64,000 nt of DNA. It comes from Thamnaconus septentrionalis. Taxonomy: Eukaryota > Chordata > Actinopteri > Tetraodontiformes > Monacanthidae. A program made the position numbers and the translations under genes. The stretch lies in assembly GCA_009823395.1 (NCBI GenBank), contig CM020501.1, forward strand, positions 13,210,361 through 13,274,360. The letters run 5' to 3'. The notes below the pieces were generated by a model. That model did not search any database. It saw only the letters and a list, made by a program, of their open reading frames with translations, and was not told where the DNA came from. Below, in pieces: positions 12,401 to 26,690 of this stretch (positions are counted from its first letter, which is position 1; each line of letters starts with the position of its first letter).

Positions 12401-15400
12401 CGTCTTCCCACTTTCCTGTGTGCCATTTCTCCAGGTCGCTCTCCACAACTATTTTTACCTTTATCTGTCGTCCCCTCGTGCTGCCGCCACACCACGCAAC
12501 CCCCCCACCCTTTCCCCGCCATCCATCAACAGCCACCGCGCTTTCAAAAAGCACAAGGCCCCTCATTCATCCCAGAGCATCACGTCCCCCTTATCGGCTG
12601 AGAGAGGACATCATTATTATTGCATGTCTTCTTTTTCCGTCCCTCCCTTTCGCTCCGTCCATCCGGCCCTCTTCTCGGCCCTGGTGGGTGCGACAGTCAT
12701 TACGGCGCTGGGTGATAGTGGTCCAGTGGTAGTGGGGGTAGGGTGGGCCGTCCCTGACAGCCCGGAGCAGCGGCTCCATCACGAGGCTCCACTTCTAGAC
12801 CGACTTGTGCGCGTGCGCCTCTTACTTACTGTGTGCATGTGTGTTCGCCAGCATGTGTCATCTGCTCTCGCCACTATTTGCGAGCAGCGCTGTCACCGGA
12901 TATCACAGGGCTATTTGGGATGCTGAAGAGTGTCTGCATCAGCCTGCTTCAGCCGCCCTCAGAGAGAGTCTCTCCGCCGAGCAGCTGCAGCAGCAGCAGC
13001 AGCAGCGGCGGCGGCGGCAGTGGTGACTGCCGCCGCCGCTGCTGCTGCTGCTGCTATTGTTGTTTTGATGCCGTCTTCCAGCCCGCTCCATTTCTGAATC
13101 CTCCTCTCATTAAAGCGGCAGATCGAGGCGAGGCGTTCACTTACAGCGGCGCGTGCCCGTACTCATGGATACTTGTTATCTCCCCTTAATTGTTGTTTTC
13201 CGCTGTGACATCTTCGGATCCGAATCTCTGAAGTCCCAGGGCTGGTTTGCCTGCGCTCACGCACACACACACAGTCCACCACACTCACACTCACACACAC
13301 ACACATACACACACAGAGTCCCACACAGGCTGCATGCACACATTTCCAAACAGTGTCCTTAACACCCTCCCAGTGCTGGTGGTTCCCCAGCCTCTTTGAG
13401 CTCCTCGCCACCTTTGATGTTCTATTCCTACGATACCCGCAACCCCAAAGGGCCTCTTCTTGTCCCTCGTTGGGCCCCGTCTCATTACTATACGAGAAGA
13501 CACTCGAGCAGCTCTGCCTGCCCTGCCCGCCTGCCTGCCTGCCTGCTGAATTTCCACCCTCCACGGCCTGCAAAATAAATTATAGAGACGGACTTTGTAG
13601 GCGCCGTGTGCAAAGTGGTGGGAAGTTAAGTGCGCTGACTTGAGTAGCTCGTTAACAAAGGGGGTTAGATCCATAAAAATCATGAGAGGGGGGAAAAAAG
13701 GAGGGTGTTTTGCCAAAAAAAAAAAAAAAAGTCCCCTTTTAAGTTGAATTGCCGTCCCCACGGCGTTCACACCCCAGCGGGCGAGCGAGCGAGGCCAGGC
13801 AGTGACAACAGCGCACGCCGGCCGCAGCCTGCAGCGAGCGGCTCCAGAGCGGAGAGTTTTCAAAGTGACTGATGACCACTGTTTCTCTTTGATTAGCGAC
13901 GCGTTCACCTTGTGCAGAGGGGAAATGCAGATAACCGGTTGTTGTGCTATGGCAGTAAATATAATTTGGCAGCGGCGCAAAATGTTAGCAGACGGCGGCA
14001 GGAAATTACTATTCAGGTCTTTGTCTGCTCTTCAGAGGCCAGAGCGAAACCTGGGACTTGAGTGACAAGAAGGGAGGGCTGGGAGGGTGGGGCTGGGGGT
14101 TGCTGTAGATGAGTATTTGATGGAGTTGGTGCGAGTATTCATTGTACGTCATCCGTGTGCAGATGAGGGCTTGAGGGTCGCGGGGGAGCTAATACAGAAA
14201 AAAAAAAATTGCACTTGAAGTGCATTAGTGATTATTGAAGCACTATATCACAAATGCATGCATTTTCTTTTCGCCGCCACATGGTGCCGGGCATTGGAAC
14301 AACCCTAAAGTAACAGGATCCTGGTTGTTGTTTTCTCCACAGACTCAAACCCTTCACCTCGTACAAGTTTCGCATGCTGGCAACCAACGACATTGGAGAC
14401 AGTGTCATCAGCAAAGAGACGGAGGCTGTGACCACTCTGCAGGACGGTGAGAGGCTGGGAGTGTGTGGGTGTGTGTGTGCGTGAAAGAGATAGAATAGAA
14501 AGCCTTTATTAATCCCACATTGGGGAAATTCGTAGAATTACAGCAACATAAAGTAGTGCAAAAAAAGTTTGGACACACATTCTTAAGCAATTCTTTTTAT
14601 CTTAACAACTTTCTAAACTGCAGATAGACACTGAGGACATCAAATGTATGAGCAAGATATATGTAATTATGCAGCAAAGAAAAACAGGTTGAATAATTCT
14701 AAATATACTTTTTATTACGGCTATTTTGAAGAATTTAAACATAAAACGATTTGATGCCTTCGGTGAGAAACTGCAATGTCAATAGTCATGAGAATGAAAG
14801 AAAAGGCATTAAATTCATAGGGCGTGTCCAAACTTTTGACTGGTAGTGTATGGGCGTGCATGCGTGTGCATGTGGGCCCGACTGTTAAATCACTTTGGAG
14901 AATCTTGTTTCCCTGTGCGTGACGTGACCTCGCTCCTCCTCTCTGTGTGTTTCAGTTCCCGACGAGCCTCCAGTCATCCTGGCCGTCAAACCGGCGACCA
15001 CCACCTCAGTCCTGGTGAAGTGGAAGGTGCTTAAACACGACTCGCACGCGCGCACAAAACCCTCGTGCACGTGACTCAGGTTGCAGCGAAAACTTTTTGG
15101 AGTGCAGGTTAATTGGGCGCGCGGCCGGTGGGGAGAGACCCCTGCCATCTGACTCGGCTGCCCCTGTTTGTTTTGCGCGTGTCGAATGTTTTGTTTGCGC
15201 GAGTGCAATTATCATTATTTACCGAGGCAGAGGGTCGCAGGGGTCAGGCGAGGGAGGGGGGGGCGGCAGCAGCGCCATAACGCACGGAGGGAAGGAGGCG
15301 AGCGAGTGAGCAGGAGGGGGAGAGACAAATGGAGGAACATGTTCCGCCGGCCGGGGGAGAAAAATGATCAAACATTAATGAGGTTACATCTCCTGGGGGG

Positions 15401-18400
15401 GAGGCAGGGGAGGGGATGGGGGGTAGATTAGAGCATTGGGGGGGGGGGGACAAATAGGAGCTTGCAGCGACGCCGACGCATGAATAGATGGTAAACAGCA
15501 CCGGGCTTCCTGGCTGCTTGTCACTCTTCCTCCTCCTCGGCCTCAGAAAATTCTCCTCCGGGCCTCTGTGGCTCAGCGAGCAACGTTAAATAAAAAGAAA
15601 AAGGCGACGAAGACCAAAGGCGCCCGCAATTTCATCATCATCCTCATCATCATCATCCTCTCTTACGAGGAGCCGCAGGAGCCGCCGAAGCATCACTCAT
15701 CCGTTGTCGTTTTTCTTGCGGGGCCGGAGCGATCGGGGCGCCGCTTTAAAGTGGACCTGGCGGATAAAAGAGCGTTGGCGCTCGTCTGCCAGCGTCCTGT
15801 CACTCACCTCGTCACGCTGACGAGATGAGAACCAGCAGAGCTGAACTCTCATTAGATTTGCTTTGCGGGGACACTGAGTAGTAATACATCTGTTTGTGTG
15901 TGTGTGCGTGCGTGTCTTTCAGCATCCCAATGACAGCAGCGTTAACGGGATGTTGACTGGCTACCGGCTGTACTATCGAGAGCTGCCTGTTAACACCTCC
16001 ACCCTCAGCCAGGCTGAAGCCCAGGCCACTGGGAACAACACCAGTGTGCTCATTACAAGTATGTATGTTGTTAAGGGTTTTTTTTTTGTTTGTTTGTATT
16101 TATTTATTCCTCCACATAACTTTCACTTCCGTGCAGTGTGTAGATTAGATTATTAGATTAAGACCAGAGCTGCAGGTTTCAGGCAAAACCATCATGGTCC
16201 TCAACAGACGTTGATCCCCACAATTAGGGATATACCGATACCGGTATCGGGTATCTGTACCGATACCAGTATCAGATATCGGTACCGGGGTTGAGTACCC
16301 AAACTGGTAAAATACGTGCCGATACCACGACACCAGTTGTATATCTATGTATGTGACAATTTTGTTAAATTTGTGTTTGTACAGTAGTGAAACTTGTGAC
16401 AGTCACACATGTTCTTGAAAACATGCAAAGGAATGAGTTTTCAGTTGCAGGTGCTTTCAGTTCAACATCATGATTTTATGTCTGAGCCTTTAAAAGCCTT
16501 TTCAAGGCTAGCTGCAAAATAAAAAAAAATCTAACAGCCCTGTGTGATGTGAAATTACAAAACAAACAATGTAGAGTTTCAATGGTCAAGTGTGTCTGTT
16601 ATCGCTGGTGGCGTTGACGGCATTTCAAAGTCGTTAAAAGTTCAATGAAAAACCTTTTTTTTTTTTTAATACTGCTGTGCTGAAAAGACTTTTTGTCTGA
16701 AAAGAAACCGAAAAGCAAGCCAGTGACATGGCACGTCGCAATCGGGCGATGCAGAAACGCACCTGTCGGCTGCAGTGCCCTTGAAGAACCCGCACACAGT
16801 AGGATGATCGCCAGTTTGAACAGGACGAGAATCGGCTCTCCGTTCAGCCCTCAACACCGCTATTGAATTTTTTTTTTCCCTTTCAGACACAGTTTATCGT
16901 CCATCGTCATAATCGTTTCAGCGGCATATTTAGCTCGGACTGTAAATGCACTCTCACGCGCACACACTCAACTCTTCTTTCTCCTCTCTTTACAAAGCTA
17001 AAAGCACCTTCAAGACGGTCAGCAGCGCTTCGCTCACAGAGTTCGAGCTCACACGTGAGTAAACTCAAGCAGAACTCTGATTGATTGGACTAAACAAGCT
17101 GCTCCAGGATAACTCGAAGAAGACATTAGAACATGCTGCATGTGAAATGTCTCTTCTGGTTTTTTTTCAGAGCTAAAGAAATTTCAACGCTACCAGATCG
17201 TCATGACGAGCTACAACATCATCGGGGAGAGCCCGCCCTCCGCTCCGGTGGAGGTGTTTGTCGGAGAGGCAGGTGGGTAGTACGGTGTTGCATGGGTCTT
17301 CTGTAAATGTCATTTTTTGTTTCATCCACGTATGATGTTCTCCAGCTTTTGTCGCCGCTGTCGTTAGAAAGTTGGAGCGTAAACGGCATCAAAATTTAGT
17401 TTGCGGGAACAAATAAAGGTCCATTTTGTTTTAACGGAATCTAGAATGTATCTCTGAGAGTTTGGTTTACCTTGGAAAGCAGCTGGATTGCTGACATTTC
17501 AAGTCTGAATTCTCACACGCGCATCTTAAAAAGGTCAAATCTGGACCGTTCAGTTGGTCAGCCAGTCAGAAAGTGACCGGACCAATCGCCGTTGTTTGGA
17601 GAAGAAAGGGCTTGGCTAGAAAGAAACAGGGAAGTTTTACTGGAAGGCTTTCAACAGTGGCTGCGGCAGCGGTGTGGATGCTACAAAAGAAACGAAGAAG
17701 AAAGGGAAAGAAGGGCAAAGGAACAGCGCTTTTCTGTTGTGTTGTGATTTTTGCCTTTTGAGAGTCTCTGTTCAGCAGCAGCGTTGGCTTCACTGGGCCG
17801 TCTGTTCAGCAGCAGCATCCCCTGCACCCATTACACAAATAATACACACACGTATGTCACGCTACATGCACACACGCGCCTACCTATTACACATTCTGCA
17901 TAATGTAAAAATGCATGTATGCATGTGAAAACAAAGGCAAACGCATGCATTTTGTCCTTAACGGGAAGACTAGGAAGACTAGTCACTGCACTGTACAAGC
18001 TAAATGCTGTCCAAATAAACAAAATACCCACACAAGGACTCTCTCTCTCTGTCATACCAAGACACACGCACACTCACATGGACACACATACACAAAGCAG
18101 CCAATAGAGTAGAGGTGAATAAATTTGCACAAAAATGATTGTAGCATCCACACGCAAGTTAGTCCGGCTCTTCTTCACAAGCCTTCCAATGATACTTTGA
18201 AATTCAACGTTTGTGCGTGCCTGCGTGCGTTTATGTGTGTGTGTGTGGCGAGGGAACGGCGGTGGTGGTGGTCTATTTATCACATGCACAGGAATAAGAG
18301 GTGAGGATTAACAGGGGCAGCGGAAGAGTTCTGGGCGAGGGTGATGAAACAGGGTGATATGGCCTTTTTCTTGCCCTGAGTCTTCATGCATACGTGCGCT

Positions 18401-21400
18401 ACAACCCAGAGTAACAAGGTAGCGCCTCGGGCCCGGTCTAATTGGAAACGTTGGAACATCTTTCCTGTTTCCGACACCAACACCAAGCCCTGCACTTGCG
18501 TGCGCGCACACACACACACGCACACCAAAAGCTAGCAAACCTTTCTTTATAACGAGACCCTTTTTCCTGGGCAGCTCCCTCGGTGGCCCCCCAGTCCATC
18601 AAAGTGGCGGCCGCGTCGCCCACCTCCCTGGAAGTGAGCTGGGACACGCCGCCCCTGGAGACCCAGAATGGACTCATCCAAGGATACAAGGTGACACACT
18701 CTGCACACAAAACACATATTTACTAAGGCTGTCATAGGATTTATTTTTTTAATGATGTTGATCGCAGAATCTTCATAGTTAACTGCGATTAATCGCGGTT
18801 TGAATTGCATGTGTAAAATTCTGTTATTTTGCATTTCAAGGCAGTTTTAACCTCATAATCCCCATAAAGTATTTATTACCAGTAATCGGCCAGAGGGGCC
18901 GACCACGGGTTAGTAAAAGGGACATAAAGGCTTAGGCCGGGTTCACACCAGATGCAGTAGCGCCGCGAAGGGCCTCGAGCTGCAGCCCTCCTGTTCACAC
19001 TAGACGCACATTCCCCGCGACGGTCGACAAGCGCTTCTGCTCACCTGTTGTTTTCTCCCATTTGGAGCTATTTTTTTCATCAAGATCAATTTCACATTGT
19101 CCATCTTGACTTGACAACAGCTCCTCTTTGCTTCTCTCTTGCTCTTTCCCTGTTTGTTTGTGTGCTCAGACACCCAAAACCCCGCCCTCACCCCGTAGCC
19201 ATTGCAGACACCGACAAGTGTAGCGTACACAAATATGATCACATTTGTCAATGGTGGTATTTTATTTTGAAGATTGCTTTTATTTTGAAGACTTCTTTGA
19301 GTGACTTAGCATTATGACACATTCTTGTATTTTATTTAACTAATCGCGATTAATGCGTTAACGCTGACGGCCCTAATATTTACATATGATGATGATGCTG
19401 ATGATGGTGAGGATTGTTTGGGAGAACTTGTAGTTTTATGTGTCCATTTCAAGTGGAAGCCACAGAGCAGAGCTCCTGTCTGCACGTTGAAAGCCCTTCT
19501 ATGAGTCTTGGGGAAGGAGTGGGGGTGGGGCTCGCTCGGCTGCTCCCTCAAGTGTTCCGTGGCAGAGATAGAGAAATACAGGGAGAATTAAGTTAGAGGA
19601 AGAATCTGAATATCCTTTAATGGTTTCAATATCACTGGCCGGTCTGCACTGCAACTTCGCCCCCCCTTCATCCTGCACGCCCCCTCGCTCTCGCCACTTC
19701 AAACACAAGGTTATCTGTCCCGCTTTAAACGCATTGATTTCTGCTGCTGGAACGGAAGGTGGAGGGGCTGGAGGGGGAGCAGAAAGGAGAGAGAGCGTAA
19801 TATTTGCCGAGTAAAGGGATGAGATGATCCCAGTAGAATCCAGATTAGAGGCGAGGGTCCGGGCGGAATACATTCAAACTGGACGGACGGACGCCGAGGG
19901 TGGCGGAACCTGAGCCAAACTGGGAGGAAGAGGAGGGGTTGGGGTGGTTAACGAGATTAAGACGAGAGAAACAGAGCAAAGAAAGGATGTTTGATGTATT
20001 TATAGGTTGTGACACAATATATCGGTTGTTAACCGGACTCAAGGTAAACTTCATTTCCAAATCTGTTTTTTTTTTTTTTTTTTTTTCAGTTGTTTTTTTC
20101 AGTTTGCCAAAATGCTCGAGAGGCCTCACTAAAAGCTCTCAGCGCATTGGGTGAGAGAGGTGGCAGGTAGCAGCGAGAGCGGGCTGGAAATTCCCAAACA
20201 CCTGACAGGTGCGGAGCGTTGAGGTGGTGCGACTCTTAATAAGCCGCTCCTGCACGGAGACGAGTTCAGAGTTTGTAACCGGTTCATCATTTGAACCCCG
20301 GGAGAGGAGTGCGTCGCTCCGTCTCCTCCTCTCCGAGCAGTGCAGTCCTCTCAGGTACAAGCACCACAGGCTCGGAGGAGAGAGAGAAATCACCAAAAGT
20401 GATTAAAGGCTCAGTCTGCCACCTCTAATCCACACCTATACATCTAAACCAGGGCGTGTTGGCAAATCCATGTATCATTCTCGCGTTCTGGATCTCGTCT
20501 TGACACATTCAACAGTCGTGATCCTGACATTTTAACGCCCCCCGCCCCTCCCCCACCACCACCACCCAACTAATCCTGTCGCGCACTCTCTCATGCAAAA
20601 TACATGGCGTCAAACCACAGTGGAGGGAATCACACAGTAGCCGACCAGCATTTTTCCCCCTGAAAAATGAGTTTCACAAGTGGTATTACATTATTTTTTT
20701 TCCAAATTGAGTCCGGTGTTTGCATGAGTTCTCCCCGTATCTCATTGTTGCGAGAGCACGAGGATGGGCAGAAATGGGATAGTGCTGCCCTCAAGTGCTG
20801 CCCATCAGCTGCTACTTGCAGCTCTGGAAGCCCTAAATATAACTTTGCTGTGCTGCTTCCAAATGCCGTCGGGAATAATATCAAAATGAAGACCTTCCCA
20901 AAAAAACACCTCTGGGTCTTTTTCAGTTCTTTTTTTTTTTTTCTTTGACTTTTTTTTTTAATGTTTTTAAACTAGATCACAACAGTGGAAACTTGAACAC
21001 ACACAGGGCGCGGCAGCCAACACACACATGCACACACACACACTGAACCGTGCTCATTAATCACTTGGTGTCCAGCGATACTGATAATCCGTGGTGGACA
21101 AGCATCCTTGCAGGAGCGGTTTGTTTTCTGATCTCCTACCATCACAGTCGACCCACTTTAGCCCCACCAAGTTCAAGCTCCAGTCCAGATGGCCGGCGAG
21201 CTGCTTGGGGCCCCATGGCTGTCCTCTCTGGAGCCTGACAAACCTTCAGGTCTGAGCTCTGCGGCCGTGACACTGCAGATGGCCGACCCACACCCCCCAC
21301 CCCGTGCTAAAGACTCAGAATAGAGGTCAGGGCAGTGGAAACCCCTCAACCCTCTATCTGTCGCCAACCATCTAGCTTCCCGTCCGCCGAGCTGACGCTC

Positions 21401-24400
21401 TCCAACCAGCCTGACCGAGCTTCTTCTCCTCCAAGTAACCCTTCTGCTGTCTGAGGCTGTTTTGGAAGAGCAAACCCACATCAGGTCTTAACTCGCTGGC
21501 CTTGGCCCTGCAGGCTGCTGGAGATTAGTTGCTCATGGAGGTCAGCAATCAGCCGCCCTTCAGTTGCAGAGGGTCGGATCCCTGCCGCTTTTCCCCCACT
21601 AGGTCAGAGACCTATGCTGGCCTTTGTGAGATGAGAAGCAACAGGTTTTCAGCTAAATTTTTAATGTTGATTCAATGCATCCTAAGGAAGTGTTGTTGTG
21701 TCGCCACTGAAAACTTTGCCAAAGTAGCAATACATTAAAATTTTGGGGTCGTTTTTTGATTGAATTGTTGGCAGCACAACACTAATGTAATGAAGTCATA
21801 CACATGTAAACATTTGTTACCCATTTGTTTGTTTTATGGGTTTTTATGCATTCAAAAAAAATGCTCTCAGTGGTATTTCCTCTTTACTGTAAAGCGGAGC
21901 ACAGATGCCAAAGGTGCAGACCTAACTCCATGGTGTTTGACCATAGACTGGTTTGACCATGACTAGAAAACACTCTTTGCATTGTCTCCCATCCTCTGTC
22001 TCGCCAACCGCTCCACTGGTCTGTAATGACAAACATGCTGCTGTGTCTGATTGTAGTTTGTAGATCAGGTCATAGAAATTATCATTCTTATGAACGGTGG
22101 GAATTATGTATTATTTACAAAGTGGTAATTACTTCACCTGCAGTGCTTTGAAGGGGCTGAAGATGGGGTACTCATTAGGAGCCTCGTGTAGGTGTTTCCC
22201 TCGCAGCTTTAATTAACCATTGATTTAAATCCTCTCACGTGTTGACAGGACATGACAAGACCAAGTGCTAATTAGCGTTCAACAGCCAGTGAGTGCTCAG
22301 GTTTTCCAGCCGGTGTAAAGTTGTGAAAGAGCCTCAGTTGGACCAAGGTTTTTTCCTCTGGGGTTTTCGTTCCGGTATATTTTTACATTGGTGGCTGTTT
22401 AAGCGTTTCGTTTGCTTTAGTGCCCCTAAAAGTCCCTAAATCTGTGCGTCGTTGTGATTTTGTCTCAGCGCTGCAATCTGTGTGCAGCCTAGAAAGACAA
22501 TAATCAAACCGTCCAAGGATCCCATATTATTCCTATTTTCACTTTTTATCCCGGACCCCAGTGGAGCCCCCCACGCAATTACTAATCCAAAATAAAAATA
22601 GATGTTTGGATCTCCAGAAAACAGCCTATTCAACCAACCTTTTGCAAAACCACACATTTTTAGTTTCCTGTCGTTACTGATGTTTTGTTGTTGGACTTTC
22701 CACGTATTTGAAAGAGAACATAACCACAGTGATTAGACAGAGGGTGAAACAAACACCTGGACACCTGGCTGGGCTGCTGTCGCTAACCTGAGGGAGGAGT
22801 GCGTGTTCCGGCACGCACTTTCTAAAAAATTGGTGCTGGAAAAACAAGGATTAACTCTTCTCATTTGGAGGCGGCTTGCTGACAGGGCAGAGGCTCTGGT
22901 TTGCGTTAGAAAATATTAAGTTTCGTACATTTTATACGTGTTTCACGAGCAACCAGGGAACAAGCGGCCTATTGACTTTGGAGATATTTTTGCGGAGGGA
23001 TGCGCGGCAAATGTGCAGAGCGCACACTTGTGGCCGACCTCTCTGGGGCGAACCGCTGCAGGCGCACAGCGGTTATGAGATGCATCTTGATGTGATTGAC
23101 CCTCCTTTCCACACACACACACACAGACTTCACTCATCCCGCTTCCGCAGCAGGTTAATAAACAGTCTGTGTAAATCTCTCACTGGCCTCAGCCTGAGTG
23201 ACAGCCAGCTGTAGCATCAGGAGGAAACGTCACCTGCCGCCACTTGAGGTTTCATCGGACAGACTGCTGACAATGAGCTGTTTACAGGGTCGAACCAAAT
23301 TCCCTGCAGCCTGTTAGTTATGGTCAGCACTCGCCTTTTCACACACGTCTGAGCAGCTCCAGGTTGCGTCCTTCAGTTTCCCCTCTCGGCAGCCCCGTGC
23401 CTGAGCACACCTGCGCGAGCACACCTGCGCGAAGAGGTATTTATGATTCAGTCAAGAAGACAGACACCACATGCGGAAATGACATTGGTGCTGGTCTGAA
23501 ACTAGGAGCCGCTCTTTATGGAGAAGATTCAAGATCGTTTAAGGTCATTTTGGAAGCAATAAGAGATCTGGAGGAAAAACTATCCGTCCATCTGTCCATT
23601 GTCAATACCCGCTTCTTCCTGCACTCAGGGTTGCGGGGGTCTGCTGGAGCCTCTCCCAGCTGTCACAGGGCAAAGGCAGGGTGACACCCTGGGAAAGTCG
23701 CCAGTTGATCGCATGGACTGGAGCAAGCCGGAGTACCCGGAGAGAAGAAAGAAAAACTAGAAAAATAGAAATAGACATGCAATAGAAATATAGCACACAA
23801 AAAAAAATAAGATCTAGAATATTAACAAAAATTAAATGAAATTCAAAATGTAAGCAAAACACGAGATTACATGACAGTTCTCATCTCCGCGTTGCAGATC
23901 CACTACTGGGAGCGGGACCGGCAGAACCAGACGGAGAAGGTCAAGGTGATCTTTGTCCCAGACACGCGCGTGCACCTCGCCAACCTGACCAGCTACACAC
24001 CGTACCTGGTCACTCTGTCCGCCTTCAACACGGCCGGGGACGGCCCGCCCAGCGACCCCCGGGGGACCCGAACCCTGCAGGCCGGTGAGTCAAGCAGCGG
24101 ATTCTTCTTTTTTTCTTCTCCCTGTACAACTTCCTCGCCTTTCCTCTCCATTTACTTGTCATTCTTTCCGCGTGCCGCCCAGCGCCGAGCCAGCCCAGCT
24201 TCCTGTCCTTCTCGGAGGTGACAGGAGGAAGCGTCAACGTGTCCTGGGGAGCGCCGCTGTCTCCCAACGGACAGCTGGAGGGCTATAGGGTGATCTACCA
24301 GCACACTGCCCCTGTGCAAGGTCTGCACGCACACACGCACACACACAAAAAAAACAGTAGGACTCGGGAGATGGTGGGGTGACGGTGATTTTGTTTTTTG

Positions 24401-26088
24401 TGGTGGTTGTTGTGTGAGAGCAGGAGTGAGTAAAGTGGTGACGGTGGACGTGAGGGGCAGCTGGCAGCGATGGCTGAGGGTTCGGGACCTGATCAGAGGA
24501 GCAACGTACACATTCAGCATTCAAGCGCTCACAGTCGGCTACGGACCGCCCATCGAGGCCAACCTCACCGCTCAGCCCGTCAAAGGTCGGTACCGGCGCT
24601 GCGGCACGTGACGTCTGGTTCTGACTTGGTTTAAATTAGTGAACGTCCCCCAGCGGTAGCTGCATCTAAAGGCAAGAATTACAATGTGTATGTATATACA
24701 GTACATGCATATAGAAATATATACATATGTGTCTGATGTGCACATTAGGAGTGTGTATGGAGGAGATGGACCTGGAACAGATGTTGCACAGTTTTAATAA
24801 ACAGCAGTGGCCACAGCAGTTCTGTCATTAATGTAGGAGTCAAAACCAGACTGGTGTTATTCCACCGGATGCACACAACAAAATCCACTGAACCGACAGA
24901 GACTGAAAACTGTTTTGAAATGTTTTTGTGAACACTCCTGGTCATCACCAGCAACCCCGGCTGCTGTATTTGACTTTCTGATCACTCGCTCACCTCGTTT
25001 CCATGGATGTTAATTGAACAGGTTCAGGTCCTGATCCGTACACAGCCCAGCCTTTCACCGCTGGCCGTGTGACCCAACACTGTCGGGAAATCACAGTAAT
25101 ATTGGCTTTTAAAATTGGATTTGTGCTAAATGTACATATTCCATATTTGTCCCCTGCTGGACGAGCGCAGCGTGCAGGGTGTTTCCCCCACAGCGCTTCA
25201 CTCCTGACTCGTTTCATTCCCACCACGTTCGTCTCAGCTCGTTGACGGACGGATAGCGTTTCAGCTCATCCTCCCTTTATTGACAACGAGTCTGTGTCGG
25301 ACACTGCAGGCTCCCCCGGGTCACCCATGGACATGTCCATCACCAAGACGTCGTCCGCGCTCACCATCCACTGGTCCGAGGGCGACGCTGGCGGAGGTCC
25401 CGTCACCGGATACGTCGTCGAGACCCGAGCCTCAGGTAAGCCGAGCGAGAGAGAGAGAGGGGAGGGGGGGGAACGAGCGCTTTTCATGTGCGGAGTGGGA
25501 GGTGCGGAGCTGTCTTACACTAACTCAGCGTGCAGCTTTTATGCGATTCATTAAGACCCGCTGCGCAATTAAGTCAGCAGCAATTTTCTAATGAAGGGCA
25601 CCGGAGGTGTGATACAGAGAGCGAACGTCTGAGGGGCTGATTGCATTATACCACCACTGATCCTAATGGTTATACCCTTTTTTTTATTAATGGTAATGGC
25701 AGTAAATAGCGGTAATCACCGCCCTCTCCGCGCTGACATCACTTTCAATACAGTACGACACTTTGCAATTTCCTTTGATCTCATTCTGACATTTGAAAGA
25801 GAATAATTTCCAAATGGAGGCCGGCTCAGCCCACGTCCTCGTCTGTCTCCATCCGTCAAAGTGTCACATGTTTTCTCTCCCCCTCCTTCCCCCCTCCCCT
25901 CTCCCTTCCTCTGCTTCCCAGACGAGGGAGTGTGGGACTCTTTCATCAGGCTCCTCCCCTCCACCAGCCGATCCGTCACCGTGCCGCTGGAGCGCCTGAG
26001 GTCAGGGATCAGCTACGAGTTCAGAGTCATCGCCGTTAATCGCTACGGCTACGGGCAGCCGAGCACGCCCTCAGCGGCCCTCGCCGGT

Positions 26089-26125
<37 letters not shown>

Positions 26126-26653
26126 GTTCAACTGATTCAACTTGTCCATATGTCATGTAGCAGAATCTCCTCCCCAGCTGGAAAAGTTTCCTGTTATGGA
26201 CATGTGTCTGTCTACTGCCATCTGGAGGCAAAGTCTTAGAGCTGCACCTGTTTAGCCTGACATCGTTGTTACCGAGGAAGAGTTGCAAAACTTTTCTCCT
26301 TTTGCCTTTGGGAGTTTGGTGTCTAGATTTTCTGGTATTAATATATTGCATATGTATCAATTCCTTTGTCTAAATGTTTCCAGTGTGAAAGAAACAATTG
26401 CGTATTACATGGTACTGCCTTCACCTCAATCACCATTTTTGCTTTCTTCTGACCACCACCCACTGTAATGCCTTCGTTTTGGGTCGCAGGCTTGTCACCG
26501 GGCCCAGTTGGTACTTCTCTTTTTCAAATATTTATTCATCGCTGTCACCACTGACTCGTCGGATGCATCACTAATTCTGTTGTCTGCGATTAACGAGGTC
26601 ATTAGCTACTTGTTGCCGCCCAATGGAAGAGTGTTTAATGGCAAAGCCTGCCA

Positions 26654-26690
<37 letters not shown>

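Noticed and set aside
12267..13980. Frames of 219 codons (+) and 229 codons (-) inside an sdk1 intron
   Set aside because: Composition is low-complexity or untypical of coding sequence, no domain is recognisable, and the sdk1 exons on either side join directly in phase.
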